Notes: generated from the sequence alone by a model not told the origin. DNA of 64,000 bases from Thalassospira xiamenensis M-5 = DSM 17429 (GCF_000300235.2 NZ_CP004388.1:4410001-4474000); one strand, 5' to 3'; shown: positions 16,418-25,000, numbered from the stretch's first letter. Numbers and translations are program-made.

Positions 16418-16843
16418 ATGAAACTGATCACCTATCTGAATTTCGACGGCAATTGCCGACAGGCATTTGAATTCTATCAGTCCATCCTGGGCGGCGAGCT
16501 GATCATGATGCCGTTCAGCGATACGCCGATGGCCGGTGACGAGCCTGAGCATAATGACAAAATTGCTCATGCCTGCCTGATGGGCGATGGCTGGCATCTG
16601 ATGGCATCCGACTGCCCGCCGGAATATTTCACCAAAATGCAGGGCATCACAGCATCTCTCCATTTTGAAAAAGCGACTGATGCCAAAAAAATGTTCGATG
16701 CTCTTTCCAAAGGCGGTGAGGTGACCATGCCGTTAGAGGAAACCTTCTGGTCGCCGGGTTATGGCATGTTTACCGACAAGTTCGGCACGCCCTGGATGAT
16801 CAATACCGAGATGTCGCCAGAAGACGGAGCAGGTTGTGCCTGA
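16418..16843 (+). CDS. VOC family (PhnB-like) protein
   Basis: 141 residues: MKLITYLNFDGNCRQAFEFYQSILGGEL is the canonical PhnB-like opening, followed by ACLMGDGWHLMASDCPPEY, FDALSKGGEVTMPLEETFW and YGMFTDKFGTPWMINTE. The His/Glu metal ligands typical of active glyoxalases are not obvious. It is the last gene of the set and related to the first only at the fold level, so the operon holds two different VOC proteins around an NTF2-fold protein. Confidence 0.86.
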   Translation: MKLITYLNFDGNCRQAFEFYQSILGGELIMMPFSDTPMAGDEPEHNDKIAHACLMGDGWHLMASDCPPEYFTKMQGITASLHFEKATDAKKMFDALSKGGEVTMPLEETFWSPGYGMFTDKFGTPWMINTEMSPEDGAGCA

Positions 16844-16930
16844 TCACCGGGGATAAACGACTTGTTGCCTTGATCCCCGTTTCCCGCCAAAGTGGTATAT
16901 ATAACTTGGGGTTACGGGGATCAGTACCAC

Positions 16931-18442
16931 ATGACAGCACGGGTTATGACCGTCGCCTTTGCCGGGATTGATACAATTCCGGTCGATGTGCAGGTTCAGA
17001 TGGCAAGCGGATTGCCCGCTTTTAGCGTGGTTGGCTTGCCCGACAAGGCGGTTTCCGAGGCGCGCGAACGTGTGCGATCCGCGCTTTCAGCGATGGGGTT
17101 GGCATTGCCACCCAAGCGCATCACAATCAATCTGGCCCCCGCCGATTTACTAAAGGAAGGATCGCATTTTGATCTGCCGATTGCGTTGGGTCTTCTGGCC
17201 GAGATGGATGTGATCGGGCACGAAGACATTGCGAATTTTGTCGTGCTGGGTGAATTGGGGCTTGATGGCAGTATCACCGGCGTCGGCGGGATTTTACCGG
17301 CGGCCATGCAGGCAAGTGGCTTGGATCGGGGGATTATCTGCCCGGCAGATAACGGTGCGGAAGCGCTTTGGGCAGGGGAACTTGAAATTCTGGCACCATC
17401 GCGTTTGACCGGATTGATCAACCATTTCAAAGGAACTCAGATCCTGTCGCGGCCATGTGCTCCGAAGGTTAGTTCATCTCCCTTATCATTGCCAGATCTG
17501 CGCGATATCAAGGGGCAGGAAAGTGCCAAACGCGCGCTCGAAATTGCTGCGGCTGGCGGTCATAATTTATTGATGAGCGGCCCGCCCGGTTCGGGAAAAT
17601 CGATGCTTGCCGCTCGTCTGCCGGGGCTTTTGCCAGAATTGAATGCCAGACAGGCCCTTGAAACTACCGTGATCCATTCGGTTTCCGGGATGCTGCCCGA
17701 AGGCGGTCTTATCCGCACACGACCCTTCCGACAGCCCCACCATTCGGCATCCATGCCCGCACTTGTTGGCGGTGGCCATCGTGTTCGCCCTGGCGAGATT
17801 TCCTTAGCCCATCATGGCGTTCTGTTTTTGGATGAATTACCGGAATTTCAGCGCAATGTCCTTGATGCGTTGCGTCAGCCACTTGAAACCGGGCAGGTAT
17901 CGGTTGCGCGTGCCAATGCGCATGTAACCTATCCGGCGCGTGTGCAACTGGTGGCGGCAATGAATCCCTGCAGGTGCGGCTATTTGGGTGATAATGATCT
18001 GGCGTGCACGCGGGCACCGCGATGTGGCGAAGATTATCAGGCGCGGCTTTCCGGTCCCCTTCTGGATCGTTTTGATATCCAGATTGATGTTCCCGCAGTC
18101 ACACCCGAAGAACTTGACCTTCCGGCGTCGGGCGAGACGACGCAGGTGGTGCGCAAACGGATTTTGGTGGCGCGCGAAACCCAGTCATTACGATATAAAA
18201 ATGATAATATTTTGACCAATGCTGAAGCAGATGGCGAGGTCTTGCAAAAAGCAGCGGTTCTGGATGAGGATGGGCGTGCTTTGTTGCAGGATGCCACGCG
18301 TCAGATGAAGCTTTCAGCTCGCGGGTATCATCGTGTTTTGCGCGTTGCCCGCACGATTGCCGATTTGGCGGGGATGGATAACGTCAAGCGTGGGCATATC
18401 GCCGAAGCCCTCGGTTACCGGCATATGGCCTATCGGAGATGA
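16931..18442 (+). CDS. comM: YifB/ComM family Mg chelatase-like AAA ATPase
   Basis: 503 residues. ComM is a hexameric helicase that promotes branch migration during natural transformation; YifB homologues are widespread, so competence cannot be assumed. The N-terminal Lon-protease-like domain (VDVQVQMASGLPAFSVVGLPDKAVSEARERVR) is followed by the AAA domain with Walker A GPPGSGKS at about 217-224, GVLFLDELPEF Walker B, and the MNPCRCGYLGD Cys-rich insertion with further cysteines (CTRAPRCGEDY). It ends in the Mg chelatase C-terminal helices. I chose the ATG at 16931; the upstream frame to 16892 is not family-like. The stop abuts the stop of the next, convergent gene. Confidence 0.92.
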   Translation: MTARVMTVAFAGIDTIPVDVQVQMASGLPAFSVVGLPDKAVSEARERVRSALSAMGLALPPKRITINLAPADLLKEGSHFDLPIALGLLAEMDVIGHEDIANFVVLGELGLDGSITGVGGILPAAMQASGLDRGIICPADNGAEALWAGELEILAPSRLTGLINHFKGTQILSRPCAPKVSSSPLSLPDLRDIKGQESAKRALEIAAAGGHNLLMSGPPGSGKSMLAARLPGLLPELNARQALETTVIHSVSGMLPEGGLIRTRPFRQPHHSASMPALVGGGHRVRPGEISLAHHGVLFLDELPEFQRNVLDALRQPLETGQVSVARANAHVTYPARVQLVAAMNPCRCGYLGDNDLACTRAPRCGEDYQARLSGPLLDRFDIQIDVPAVTPEELDLPASGETTQVVRKRILVARETQSLRYKNDNILTNAEADGEVLQKAAVLDEDGRALLQDATRQMKLSARGYHRVLRVARTIADLAGMDNVKRGHIAEALGYRHMAYRR

Positions 18443-19006
18443 TCAGGCAACGCGGGAAATCCGGTAAACGGACGATGGTGGCACATTGCGCATGATCGTT
18501 CCGATCCGGCTGGCGCGAAGGCCCATCCGATCAAGAATGGTGCTTGGAATCGGGCAGCGCGGGCCATAGGTGAACTGATAGAAGGCACCGGTAGGTCCAA
18601 GATAACGGAATGCACCATTCAAAGCACCCATCACTTGGCGGGGTCGCATGGAAAGCAATGGCAGGCCGCTGATGGCAGCACCCAGATCATTGGATGGATA
18701 AAGCGGGTTTAAGGTGATCCGGCTGGCATCCATATGCAACACCCTGGCACGTGGATAACGATCTGAGAGTAATCGGGCAAATTCGGCCCCGGCTTCGACC
18801 AGGGTCAGATCGCCCTCATCAAGACCGCGCGTGATCAGGGCCCGTGTAAAAACACCGGTACCCGGACCAAGCTCAAGCACGGAGCCGGTTGCGGGGGAAA
18901 TTTCGGATGTAATCAGTTCTGCCAATGCCGAACTGGAGGGGGAAATGGCCGAAACCCGTTTGGGATTGGCCACCCAGGCCCGAAAAAACGGCAACAGGTC
19001 CGACAT
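18443..19006 (-). CDS. Class I SAM-dependent methyltransferase (phospholipid N-methyltransferase-like)
   Basis: 187 residues from the ATG at 19006 (MSDLLPFFRAWVANPKRVSAISPSS). The NPKxVxAxxPSS opening and the SAM-binding VLELGPGTGVFTRALI motif are those of the PmtA-type/rRNA-adenine-dimethylase-like group. MDASRITL and AISGLPLLSMRP follow the expected order, and the C-terminal PSSVYRISR matches. PmtA makes phosphatidylcholine from phosphatidylethanolamine, but many members have unproven substrates. In-frame ATGs at 19057 and 19054 would add 16-17 residues. It is convergent with comM with no gap at all between stop codons. Confidence 0.8.
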   Translation of the reverse strand: MSDLLPFFRAWVANPKRVSAISPSSSALAELITSEISPATGSVLELGPGTGVFTRALITRGLDEGDLTLVEAGAEFARLLSDRYPRARVLHMDASRITLNPLYPSNDLGAAISGLPLLSMRPRQVMGALNGAFRYLGPTGAFYQFTYGPRCPIPSTILDRMGLRASRIGTIMRNVPPSSVYRISRVA

Positions 19007-19127
19007 CGCATTTACTGCCTTTTGATCGAATTTCGATAATGACGTCAATCTCATCATCCTTCATGTCGCCAAAAGTGCAGGTTTGTGTTCATTTTGTGAG
19101 AACACGCGAAAAACCGGGATATCGCGA

Positions 19128-19421
19128 TTAATGTGTGTTCCGACGCAGATCATCAATCAACTGTGCCTTGGCCGGATCAGTATGGAAACTTGAAGGGATG
19201 ATCATCATTCCCTTGGTGCCATCGCGGGCTTCGATCATATAAAGGGTGGCATCATCCCCTGGATCGGTACCTGCATCGACACTGTTGCTGTGCACGATTT
19301 TAAGTTCTGCCGGATCATAGACCGGGCCGCCCCCATCACAACGCAATACGCCATCTTCATAAACGAATTGATGCGAAAAGCCGTGGCGGATGGCATTTTC
19401 CTGCAGTTCTGCGAGATTCAT
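19128..19421 (-). CDS. Small conserved protein, downstream member of a tandem pair
   Basis: 97 residues from the ATG at 19421 (AAGGAGC upstream). It opens MNLAELQENAIRHGFSHQF and contains CDGGGPVYDPAELKIV, then VDAGTDPGDDATLYMIEARDG and KGMMIIPSSFHTDPAKAQLIDDLR. About half of the residues match the next gene upstream (19493-19807), so the two are tandem duplicates. The GTDPGDDATLYMI block resembles small proteins that databases, probably wrongly, label phosphoribosylpyrophosphate synthetase. No signal peptide or membrane segment. Function unknown. Confidence 0.75.
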   Translation of the reverse strand: MNLAELQENAIRHGFSHQFVYEDGVLRCDGGGPVYDPAELKIVHSNSVDAGTDPGDDATLYMIEARDGTKGMMIIPSSFHTDPAKAQLIDDLRRNTH

Positions 19422-19492
19422 GACTTGGCTCCTTGCTCGTTTTGATATCCGTGTTTCATAAACGCGCAAAGAGAATGACTGTTCCGTCAGGA

Positions 19493-19807
19493 TTAAGGAT
19501 TGCCCGATTTGCTTTCGCGTTGCTGACTTCGCAAATGGTCAATCAGTTCGGCCTTTTCATGTTCTGTGTAAAAGCTGCTCGGTACGATCAGGGTGCCACG
19601 CGTACCGTCGCGGGCCTCGATCATATAAAGCGTCGCATCATCACCCGGATCGGTGCCGCTATCGACGGATCGACTGTCGATAATAGTCAGATCATTGGCG
19701 GAATAGCTTACTTCATTGCCATCGCAGGTAACATGGTTTCCAGCCGCACTGAAATGATGGGTGAAGCCCTTTAGTGTGGCAACTTCCTGCAGTTCGGAGA
19801 GATTCAT
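19493..19807 (-). CDS. Small conserved protein, upstream member of a tandem pair
   Basis: 104 residues from the ATG at 19807 (CGGAGC upstream). MNLSELQEVATLKGFTHHF, HVTCDGNEVSYSANDLTII, VDSGTDPGDDATLYMIEARDG and RGTLIVPSSFYTEHEKAELIDHLR align along their full length with the 19128-19421 product. The block around GTDPGDDATLYMIEARDGT is identical over about 17 residues, while the N-terminal half has drifted. The two genes are 71 bases apart on the same strand. This is the divergent copy with an extra polar C-terminal tail. Function unknown. Confidence 0.75.
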   Translation of the reverse strand: MNLSELQEVATLKGFTHHFSAAGNHVTCDGNEVSYSANDLTIIDSRSVDSGTDPGDDATLYMIEARDGTRGTLIVPSSFYTEHEKAELIDHLRSQQRESKSGNP

Positions 19808-19896
19808 GGTGTAAGCTCCGTTTGCCGGTGTTTCGTGGGTTTTCAATCATAGCACGAAAAGGCTGAGAAATATTGCCATTACTATGGCAGAAAACC

Positions 19897-20367
19897 TCAG
19901 ATTTCCTTTTTCATACCTTCGTGGCTGGCAACAAAACCAAGCCGTTCGTAAAAGCGGTGCGCATCCTTTCGGCTTTTATCGGTTGTGAATTGCACAAGCG
20001 ATGCACCAAGTAATTTCGAAATCGAAATGGATTCGGTAATCAGCTTTTCCCCGACCTTCTGACCGCGACATTTTGACGACACCCGCACCCCTTCGATCTG
20101 CGCACGCAGACGGCCTTTGCGCGAAAGCCCGGCAATCAGGGTCAGTTGCAGACAACCGACGATCTCATCCCCGCGACACGCCAGCAGGTATTTGTTGGGA
20201 AGAGCTTCGGTGCTTTGGCTTTCCATGGCATCGAACGCGGCATAATAGACATCAGGCAGTGGATCGCGCAGTTCTTCGCGGGTTTTGCCCTTTTCGTCAT
20301 CGGCCAGAAGCGCAACGATGGCAGGCAAATCTTCATGTGTGGCATAGCGGAAGGTAATATCGGTCAT
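19897..20367 (-). CDS. GNAT family N-acetyltransferase
   Basis: 156 residues, single GNAT domain: ITFRYATHEDLPAIVALLADDEKG opening, YLLACRGDEIVGCLQLTLIAGLS (beta4), then the acetyl-CoA motif IEGVRVSSKCRGQKVGEKLITESI (motif A, with RGQKVG in place of the usual R/Q-x-x-G-x-G/A) and AHRFYERLGFVASHEGMKKEI. Substrate unknown. It stands alone, 529 bases upstream of comM's neighbour pair in reverse sense, and has no clear operon partner. Confidence 0.85.
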   Translation of the reverse strand: MTDITFRYATHEDLPAIVALLADDEKGKTREELRDPLPDVYYAAFDAMESQSTEALPNKYLLACRGDEIVGCLQLTLIAGLSRKGRLRAQIEGVRVSSKCRGQKVGEKLITESISISKLLGASLVQFTTDKSRKDAHRFYERLGFVASHEGMKKEI

Positions 20368-20495
20368 AAAGGCATCCTTGTTCGGGGCGTGGTGCCATCA
20401 TGGGTTAAAATCAGGAGCTTGCCAATTTGCCCGGTGGAGTTTTTGCGAGTTTCTTGTCGCTGTTTTGGCAATAAGGCCATTCGTGGAATGGCAAA

Positions 20496-20526
20496 GGTGC
20501 CGTCCTCATGTTTTCAGGACGGCACC
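20496..20526 (-). terminator. Probable terminator downstream of the SDR gene
   Basis: Perfect 10-bp stem: GGTGCCGTCC (20496-20505) and GGACGGCACC (20517-20526). On the minus strand it is followed by TTTGCC, a weak U-tract. It lies about 70 bases past the SDR stop. Confidence 0.6.
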
Positions 20527-20594
20527 CTTGCGTAATCACCCTGTCGCGCGGGATCGGAGGAAAAGCGGCAGGGCAATCAATTTAATGATCCGGA

Positions 20595-21338
20595 TCAGGC
20601 CAGGCCACCATTGGCGCGCAGCGTCTGTCCATTGACCCAACCGGAATCCGGCCCAGCCAGGAAGGAGACAACACCGGCGATGTCTTCTGGCTGTCCGAGG
20701 CGTTCAAGTGGCGGCATTTTGGAAAACTGCGTAATCTGTTCGTCGGTCTTGCCGTTCAGGAACAGCTCGGTAGTGACCGGACCGGGGGCAACGGCATTGA
20801 CCGTGATATTGCGGCCGCGCAGTTCCTTGGCATAAACACCTGTCATGGCTTCAACCGCCGCCTTGGTTGCATTGTAGACCGCATAACCCGGCAATTTCAG
20901 ATGAAGGGCCGTGGTTGAAAAGTTGATTACCCGACCATTATTGCGCAGGCGTTTGGCCCCCTCGCGCAGCATGTTGAAGGTACCGCGTACATTGGTATCC
21001 ATCATCGAGTCATAGACCGCGTCACTCATTTCCGAGATCGGCTGTGTTGTCATGACGCCAGCATTATTGACGATGACATCAACCCCGCCAAAACGGGTTT
21101 CGGCGTGATCGAACATCTGTTTGACGGCATCAGCATCGGTGATATCGGCCTTGATTGCCATCGCCTGATGGCCGCTTGTTGTCAGTTCGTTGACAAGGGC
21201 GTCTGCGCTGTTGGCACTGTTGGCATAGTTGATAACAACGGCAAAGCCATCCTGCGCCAAGCGTTTGGCAAGGGCCACACCAATGCCACGTGCGGCACCG
21301 GTGATAATGGCGGTTCTGGTTTCATTTGCGTTTGTCAT
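20595..21338 (-). CDS. SDR family oxidoreductase
   Basis: 247 residues from the ATG at 21338. Classical short-chain dehydrogenase: cofactor motif ITGAARGIGVALAKRL near residue 12, VNNAGVM near residue 88, catalytic Ser in INFSTTALHL, Tyr and Lys in YAVYNATKAAVEAMTG, then NAVAPGPVTTELF and a C-terminal GWVNGQTLRANGGLA. The NADP preference is plausible because a basic or Asn residue follows the first turn (INYANSAN). Divergent from a LysR gene with a palindrome between them, so it is the likely LysR target. The frame is open further upstream but without family resemblance. Confidence 0.9.
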   Translation of the reverse strand: MTNANETRTAIITGAARGIGVALAKRLAQDGFAVVINYANSANSADALVNELTTSGHQAMAIKADITDADAVKQMFDHAETRFGGVDVIVNNAGVMTTQPISEMSDAVYDSMMDTNVRGTFNMLREGAKRLRNNGRVINFSTTALHLKLPGYAVYNATKAAVEAMTGVYAKELRGRNITVNAVAPGPVTTELFLNGKTDEQITQFSKMPPLERLGQPEDIAGVVSFLAGPDSGWVNGQTLRANGGLA

Positions 21339-21419
21339 GTCGGTTTTTCCTGCCTGGTGATGAACCAATTTCGATGGGCGGAGTATGAACCGGATGACAT
21401 TTGGGATAATTACCCCATA

Positions 21420-21438
21420 ATCGACAATACTGTTCGAT
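21420..21438. promoter_or_regulatory. Putative LysR binding site between the SDR gene and its LysR regulator
   Basis: ATCGACAATACTGTTCGAT: the arms TCGACA and TGTTCGA are near-perfect inverted repeats around a short AT-rich centre, similar to LysR-type T-N11-A boxes. It lies 24 bases upstream of the lysR start, within the 123-base divergent region. Confidence 0.5.
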
Positions 21439-21461
21439 AAATCATAACAATTGGAAATGCG

Positions 21462-22376
21462 ATGGACCGGTTTGAGGAAATGCGCAACTTCGTTCGAATT
21501 GTCGAGCGCAGAAGCTTTACCAAAGCAGCGACGGATCTTCAGATACCACGCGCAACGATGACCAACGCCATTCAGCGCCTTGAAGAACGGTTGGGTACTC
21601 GGCTTCTGAACCGCACCACCCGACAGGTTCGACCAACTCTGGACGGCGAAGCTTATTACAAGCGCTGTATCCGGATACTGGGCGAGCTGGAGGAAGCCGA
21701 CGGCCTTTTTCGGCCTTGTGCGCCCAAAGGGCTTTTGCGCGTCAATCTTCAGGGGACACTGGCCCGGATGTTTGTCATTCCGGCCCTGCCGGGCTTTATG
21801 GATGAATATCCTGATATCACGCTTGTGGTGGCGGATGGTGATCGGTATGTCGATCTGGTTCAAGAAGGATATGATTGCGTGTTGCGCAGTGGGGAACTGG
21901 TCGATTCATCTATGATCAGCAGTCGTTTGGTAACAATGCCCGAGGTGACGGTTGCAAGTCCTGGCTATCTTGAAAAATATGGCATGCCCGAACGGATCGA
22001 GGATTTTGAACGCGAGGGACACCGGGTTGTTTCCTTCCTTTCCGGTGCGGATGCCAAGCCGATGCCGCTTGATTTCACGATTGACGGTCTTGTGCGGCAG
22101 GTGGAGATTCCTGCCAATATTTCCGTGACCGGGGCGGATTTATATATCGCGGCGGCTATTGCCGGGCTTGGGATCATTCAGGTCCCGTATTACCGCGCGG
22201 TGGCCGATCTGAAGGCTGGTCGGCTGGTCGAAATCCTGCCGCAATATCCACCGGAATCGATGCCTGTATCGGTGCTTTATCCGCATAACAGGCAACTTTC
22301 ACCGCGCGTTCGCGTATTTACCGACTGGCTGGGGCAGCTTTTTGCCAATAGGGTCGAAGGACTGATGGCAAGCTGA
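21462..22376 (+). CDS. LysR family transcriptional regulator
   Basis: 304 residues. N-terminal HTH: MDRFEEMRNFVRIVERRSFTKAATDLQIPRATMTNAIQRLEERLGTRLLNRTTR is the standard LysR DNA-binding domain. The effector domain (residues 90-300) begins GLLRVNLQGTLARMFVIPALPGF. The sub-type, with QIPRATMTNAI and RPTLDGEAYYKRC, is the common activator of divergent oxidoreductases. Divergent from the SDR gene with a candidate operator at 21420-21438. Confidence 0.92.
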   Translation: MDRFEEMRNFVRIVERRSFTKAATDLQIPRATMTNAIQRLEERLGTRLLNRTTRQVRPTLDGEAYYKRCIRILGELEEADGLFRPCAPKGLLRVNLQGTLARMFVIPALPGFMDEYPDITLVVADGDRYVDLVQEGYDCVLRSGELVDSSMISSRLVTMPEVTVASPGYLEKYGMPERIEDFEREGHRVVSFLSGADAKPMPLDFTIDGLVRQVEIPANISVTGADLYIAAAIAGLGIIQVPYYRAVADLKAGRLVEILPQYPPESMPVSVLYPHNRQLSPRVRVFTDWLGQLFANRVEGLMAS

Positions 22377-22405
22377 TTGCGGTTCGAGGTGACTAACGTT
22401 GGCAG

Positions 22406-22437
22406 GCAGAATGGTTGGCTATGCCAGTCCATTCTGC
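22406..22437. terminator. Hairpin between convergent lysR and 2-hydroxyacid dehydrogenase genes
   Basis: Perfect 9-bp inverted repeat GCAGAATGG (22406-22414) and CCATTCTGC (22429-22437) with a 14-base loop, midway between two converging stop codons. The T-tract is poor (TCATTT on plus), so terminator function is likely but not certain. Confidence 0.5.
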
Positions 22438-22457
22438 TCATTTACCAACGATGCGGC

Positions 22458-23423
22458 TTAATATCCTGTTTTACGATCAACAAGGCCGCGCGGGGTTTCG
22501 CCGCGTGAGATGCGATCAATATTTTCGGCGATCTGATCGACCGATTCCTCAATCCGGGTCGCGGCCGCGATATGCGGCGTGATGCGGATTTTCAAATGAT
22601 CCCAGAACGGATGGCTTTCGGGTAGCGGTTCGGTTACCGCCACATCAAGGAACGCCCCGCGCAGATGCCCGGTATCGATCAGGCGCAGAAGATCCGCCTC
22701 CACAATCATTGCACCGCGCGCGGCATTGATCACTGCGGCATTTTTTGGCAGTTGGGACAGAGTGTTTCCGTTCAAAACGCCCTCGGTTTCGGCGGTACGC
22801 GGCAACATGCAAACCAGGATGTCGGATTGTCCAAGGAACTCGTTGAGGGTTTCTGCCCCGGCATAGGTGGTGATGCCATCAATCGCCTTCATCGTGCGGC
22901 TCCAGCCGGATACGGCAAAGCCAAGCTGGGTCAGGGCGGTGGCGACCGCCGCACCAAGTGCACCCAGCCCCATCACCCCGACCCGGCATTTCGAAATACG
23001 TGCGACATCGTGCTGGGTCCAATCGGCCTTGGCCTGCTGACGGGCATAAATATCGAAATCGCGCATGAAATGCAGCGCGGCATACAGATGATATTGCACC
23101 ATCTGATCGGCCATACCGGCATCTTCAAGGCGAATGACTGGCACTTCTGTCGGAAGGCTGGGCGCTGAAAGTACATGATCAACACCCGCGCCAAGTGAGA
23201 AGATCGCCTGAAGTCCCGTCAGGCTTTTAAGCAATCCCTGCGGCTGTTTCCACAACAAGGCAAAATCAATCGTTTTGGGATCGTAATTTTCATATTGTGT
23301 GACGATATTTGCATCCTGCAGGCGGGCGACCATGGCCTCTTTCCAAAGATCATCCTCGCCCGCCGCCGCAATCAGGATGCTGGGGGTTTTGCGGGTAGCA
23401 TTGGCGGAACTGGCGGCGGACAT
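22458..23423 (-). CDS. ghrA: Glyoxylate/hydroxypyruvate reductase A-like dehydrogenase
   Basis: 321 residues from the ATG at 23423 (AGGAGA upstream). D-isomer-specific 2-hydroxyacid dehydrogenase of the GhrA type, which reduces glyoxylate and hydroxypyruvate with NAD(P)H. The order is: substrate-domain FSLGAGVDHVLS near residue 80, Rossmann VGVMGLGALGAAVATAL near 150, CMLPRTAETEGVLN, catalytic Arg in INAARGAMIVEADLL, and catalytic His in TPHIAAATRIEE. SGWSRT after the Rossmann turn suggests NADPH preference. No operon partner is apparent. Confidence 0.88.
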   Translation of the reverse strand: MSAASSANATRKTPSILIAAAGEDDLWKEAMVARLQDANIVTQYENYDPKTIDFALLWKQPQGLLKSLTGLQAIFSLGAGVDHVLSAPSLPTEVPVIRLEDAGMADQMVQYHLYAALHFMRDFDIYARQQAKADWTQHDVARISKCRVGVMGLGALGAAVATALTQLGFAVSGWSRTMKAIDGITTYAGAETLNEFLGQSDILVCMLPRTAETEGVLNGNTLSQLPKNAAVINAARGAMIVEADLLRLIDTGHLRGAFLDVAVTEPLPESHPFWDHLKIRITPHIAAATRIEESVDQIAENIDRISRGETPRGLVDRKTGY

Positions 23424-23590
23424 GGGCAATTCTCCTGACGGACGGATGATGTGGATCGACGATTTAGGGATGTCGCGGATACCGATCAGAACCGGCATCG
23501 CTCATATTACTTGATCATATAACGCATTGCAGGGCAAAGCGTTCCGCGACATCAAAGCCAAAGTCGGATCATCTCTGCCTGAAATGCCAA

Positions 23591-24010
23591 TTAATGCGCA
23601 AAAATCATCGCCGGATCGCGGAATGTCTTGAATTCCAGACCATTGCCGGCCGGGTCTTCCACAAAGAAAGTTCCCTGTTCGCCCGGTTCATCTTTAAAGC
23701 GGATTTTCGGCTCCAGCAGGAATTTAACCCTCACTTCTTTCAGGCGATCTGCCAGATCATGCCATTTATCCCATTCCAGAACCGCGCCAAAATGCGGGAT
23801 TGGCACCGCATCACCATCCACATTCCCCGCGCCGGCATTTTGTCCTGCTTCGGGGCGAACATGGGCAGAAAGCTGATGACCAAAGAAATCAAAATCAATC
23901 CATGCCTCGGTCGAACGACCTTCGTTACAACCAAGGATATCGATATAAAACGCGCGTGTATCGGCAATCGATTTAATCGGAAATGCCAGATGGAACGGGG
24001 GCAGTGACAT
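23591..24010 (-). CDS. VOC family (glyoxalase-like) protein
   Basis: 139 residues. FHLAFPIKSIADTRAFYIDILGCNEGRSTEAWIDFDFFGHQLSAHV is the first beta-alpha-beta-beta-beta unit and FGAVLEWDKWHDLADRLKE, FLLEPKIRFKDEPGEQGTFFVEDPAGNGLEFK the second. Candidate metal ligands His3/Glu appear as HLAF, GHQLSAH and LEFK, in the pattern of dioxygenase or glyoxalase enzymes. Substrate unknown. The next gene on the same strand (DUF6314) starts 511 bases upstream of this start and may share a transcript. Confidence 0.85.
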   Translation of the reverse strand: MSLPPFHLAFPIKSIADTRAFYIDILGCNEGRSTEAWIDFDFFGHQLSAHVRPEAGQNAGAGNVDGDAVPIPHFGAVLEWDKWHDLADRLKEVRVKFLLEPKIRFKDEPGEQGTFFVEDPAGNGLEFKTFRDPAMIFAH

Positions 24011-24044
24011 GTGAACCTCGTAACGTTAAGGAAATTGCTGCGGC

Positions 24045-24521
24045 CTAGGCCTTTGGTTTTCGAAGATAAATGCTGTGCAACAAATGGTCTTTCTTCGGGC
24101 CAGTTATTTTTATTTTAGTTTCGAAATGATTTTCATCATGCCAGATCATGCAATGATGATAAAAATCATCACCACAGGGATGAATGTCGCGTGCACAAAG
24201 CACATCGGCTGCATCCTCTCCAAATTGCAGCAGGACATAGCGATTGCCAAAGCTTAAAGGATCGCGAAACAGAAGCTCAATCCCGGGCGGGTCTTCATGC
24301 AGAACGAAGTCGTATTCGCGGTAACCGTCAAAGCGTTTGCCATCCCTGCGCTCAAGAACTCCTTCCTCCCGATAGCGTATAATTCCGGTCTTTTCAGGCT
24401 CTATCAGACGAAAAGTCACATCGCCTTTGAACTTTCCTGTGGGACCAATATCTCGCACAAGCGTCCAGTCACCCGGAAGGCTTTGGAAAATCTTAGCGGC
24501 GGACGAGATATCTCGGATCAT
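24045..24521 (-). CDS. DUF6314 family protein
   Basis: 158 residues from the ATG at 24521; a TTG at 24539 is an alternative. Family features: DWTLVRDIGPTGKFKGDVTFRLIE, the repeated Tyr/Glu block IIRYREEGVLERRDGKRFDGYREYDFVL, and the C-terminal ARDIHPCGDDFYHHCMIWHDENHFETKIKITGPKKDHLLHSIYLR. The C-G-D-D-x-Y core and the late HxxxxY pattern are what I remember of DUF6314, whose function is unknown. The beta-rich barrel-like layout suggests a lipocalin-type binding protein; that is inference. Confidence 0.75.
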   Translation of the reverse strand: MIRDISSAAKIFQSLPGDWTLVRDIGPTGKFKGDVTFRLIEPEKTGIIRYREEGVLERRDGKRFDGYREYDFVLHEDPPGIELLFRDPLSFGNRYVLLQFGEDAADVLCARDIHPCGDDFYHHCMIWHDENHFETKIKITGPKKDHLLHSIYLRKPKA

Positions 24522-24537
24522 GACATTCCGGTAAATC

Positions 24538-24568
24538 AAAAAGGCAGGGACGCCATAGCCGCCCTGCC
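24538..24568 (-). terminator. Terminator at the end of the histidine operon
   Basis: On the minus strand, GGCAGGG (24568-24562) pairs with CCCTGCC (24549-24543) and is followed by five T. It lies 29 bases past the HIT gene stop and ends the hisB-to-HIT transcript. Confidence 0.88.
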
Positions 24569-24596
24569 CCGAATTCTAGTCTTGCAGGCGTCAACC

Positions 24597-24968
24597 TTAG
24601 TCTTTTGGCAACATCAGACCCAGCTTTTTGCCGCCGATGATATGGACATGAAGATGCGGGACGTCCTGGCGGCCATGGTCGCGGGTATTGGCGATCAGGC
24701 GATAACCGTCCTCGACAACGCCTGCTGCGGCAGCGATTTTGCCGATTGCACGGGTATAGGCGATGACTTCTGCGTCCGATGCATTGGCAGCAAAGTCGTC
24801 ATAGCTGGTATAGGCACCCTTCGGGATCACAAGGATATGGGTTGGGGCCTGCGGGGCGATGTCGTGAAAGGCAAGGACATGATCGTCCTCAAAAACCTTG
24901 TTGCACGGGATTTCGCCACGAAGAATTTTGGCAAAGATGTTTTGCGGATCATAGGCAGAGACGGCCAT
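24597..24968 (-). CDS. HIT (histidine triad) family nucleotide-binding protein
   Basis: 123 residues, HINT type. Such proteins hydrolyse purine nucleoside phosphoramidates. NIFAKILRGEIPCNKVFEDDHVLAFHDIAPQAPTHILVIPK is the N-terminal half, and the active triad is PHLHVHIIGG near residue 108. It is the last gene of the his operon, 32 bases after hisE, a position seen in many alphaproteobacteria. AGGAG precedes its ATG. Confidence 0.94.
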   Translation of the reverse strand: MAVSAYDPQNIFAKILRGEIPCNKVFEDDHVLAFHDIAPQAPTHILVIPKGAYTSYDDFAANASDAEVIAYTRAIGKIAAAAGVVEDGYRLIANTRDHGRQDVPHLHVHIIGGKKLGLMLPKD

Positions 24969-25000
24969 GGGGATGCTCCTGATCTTGACGAGATATGACC

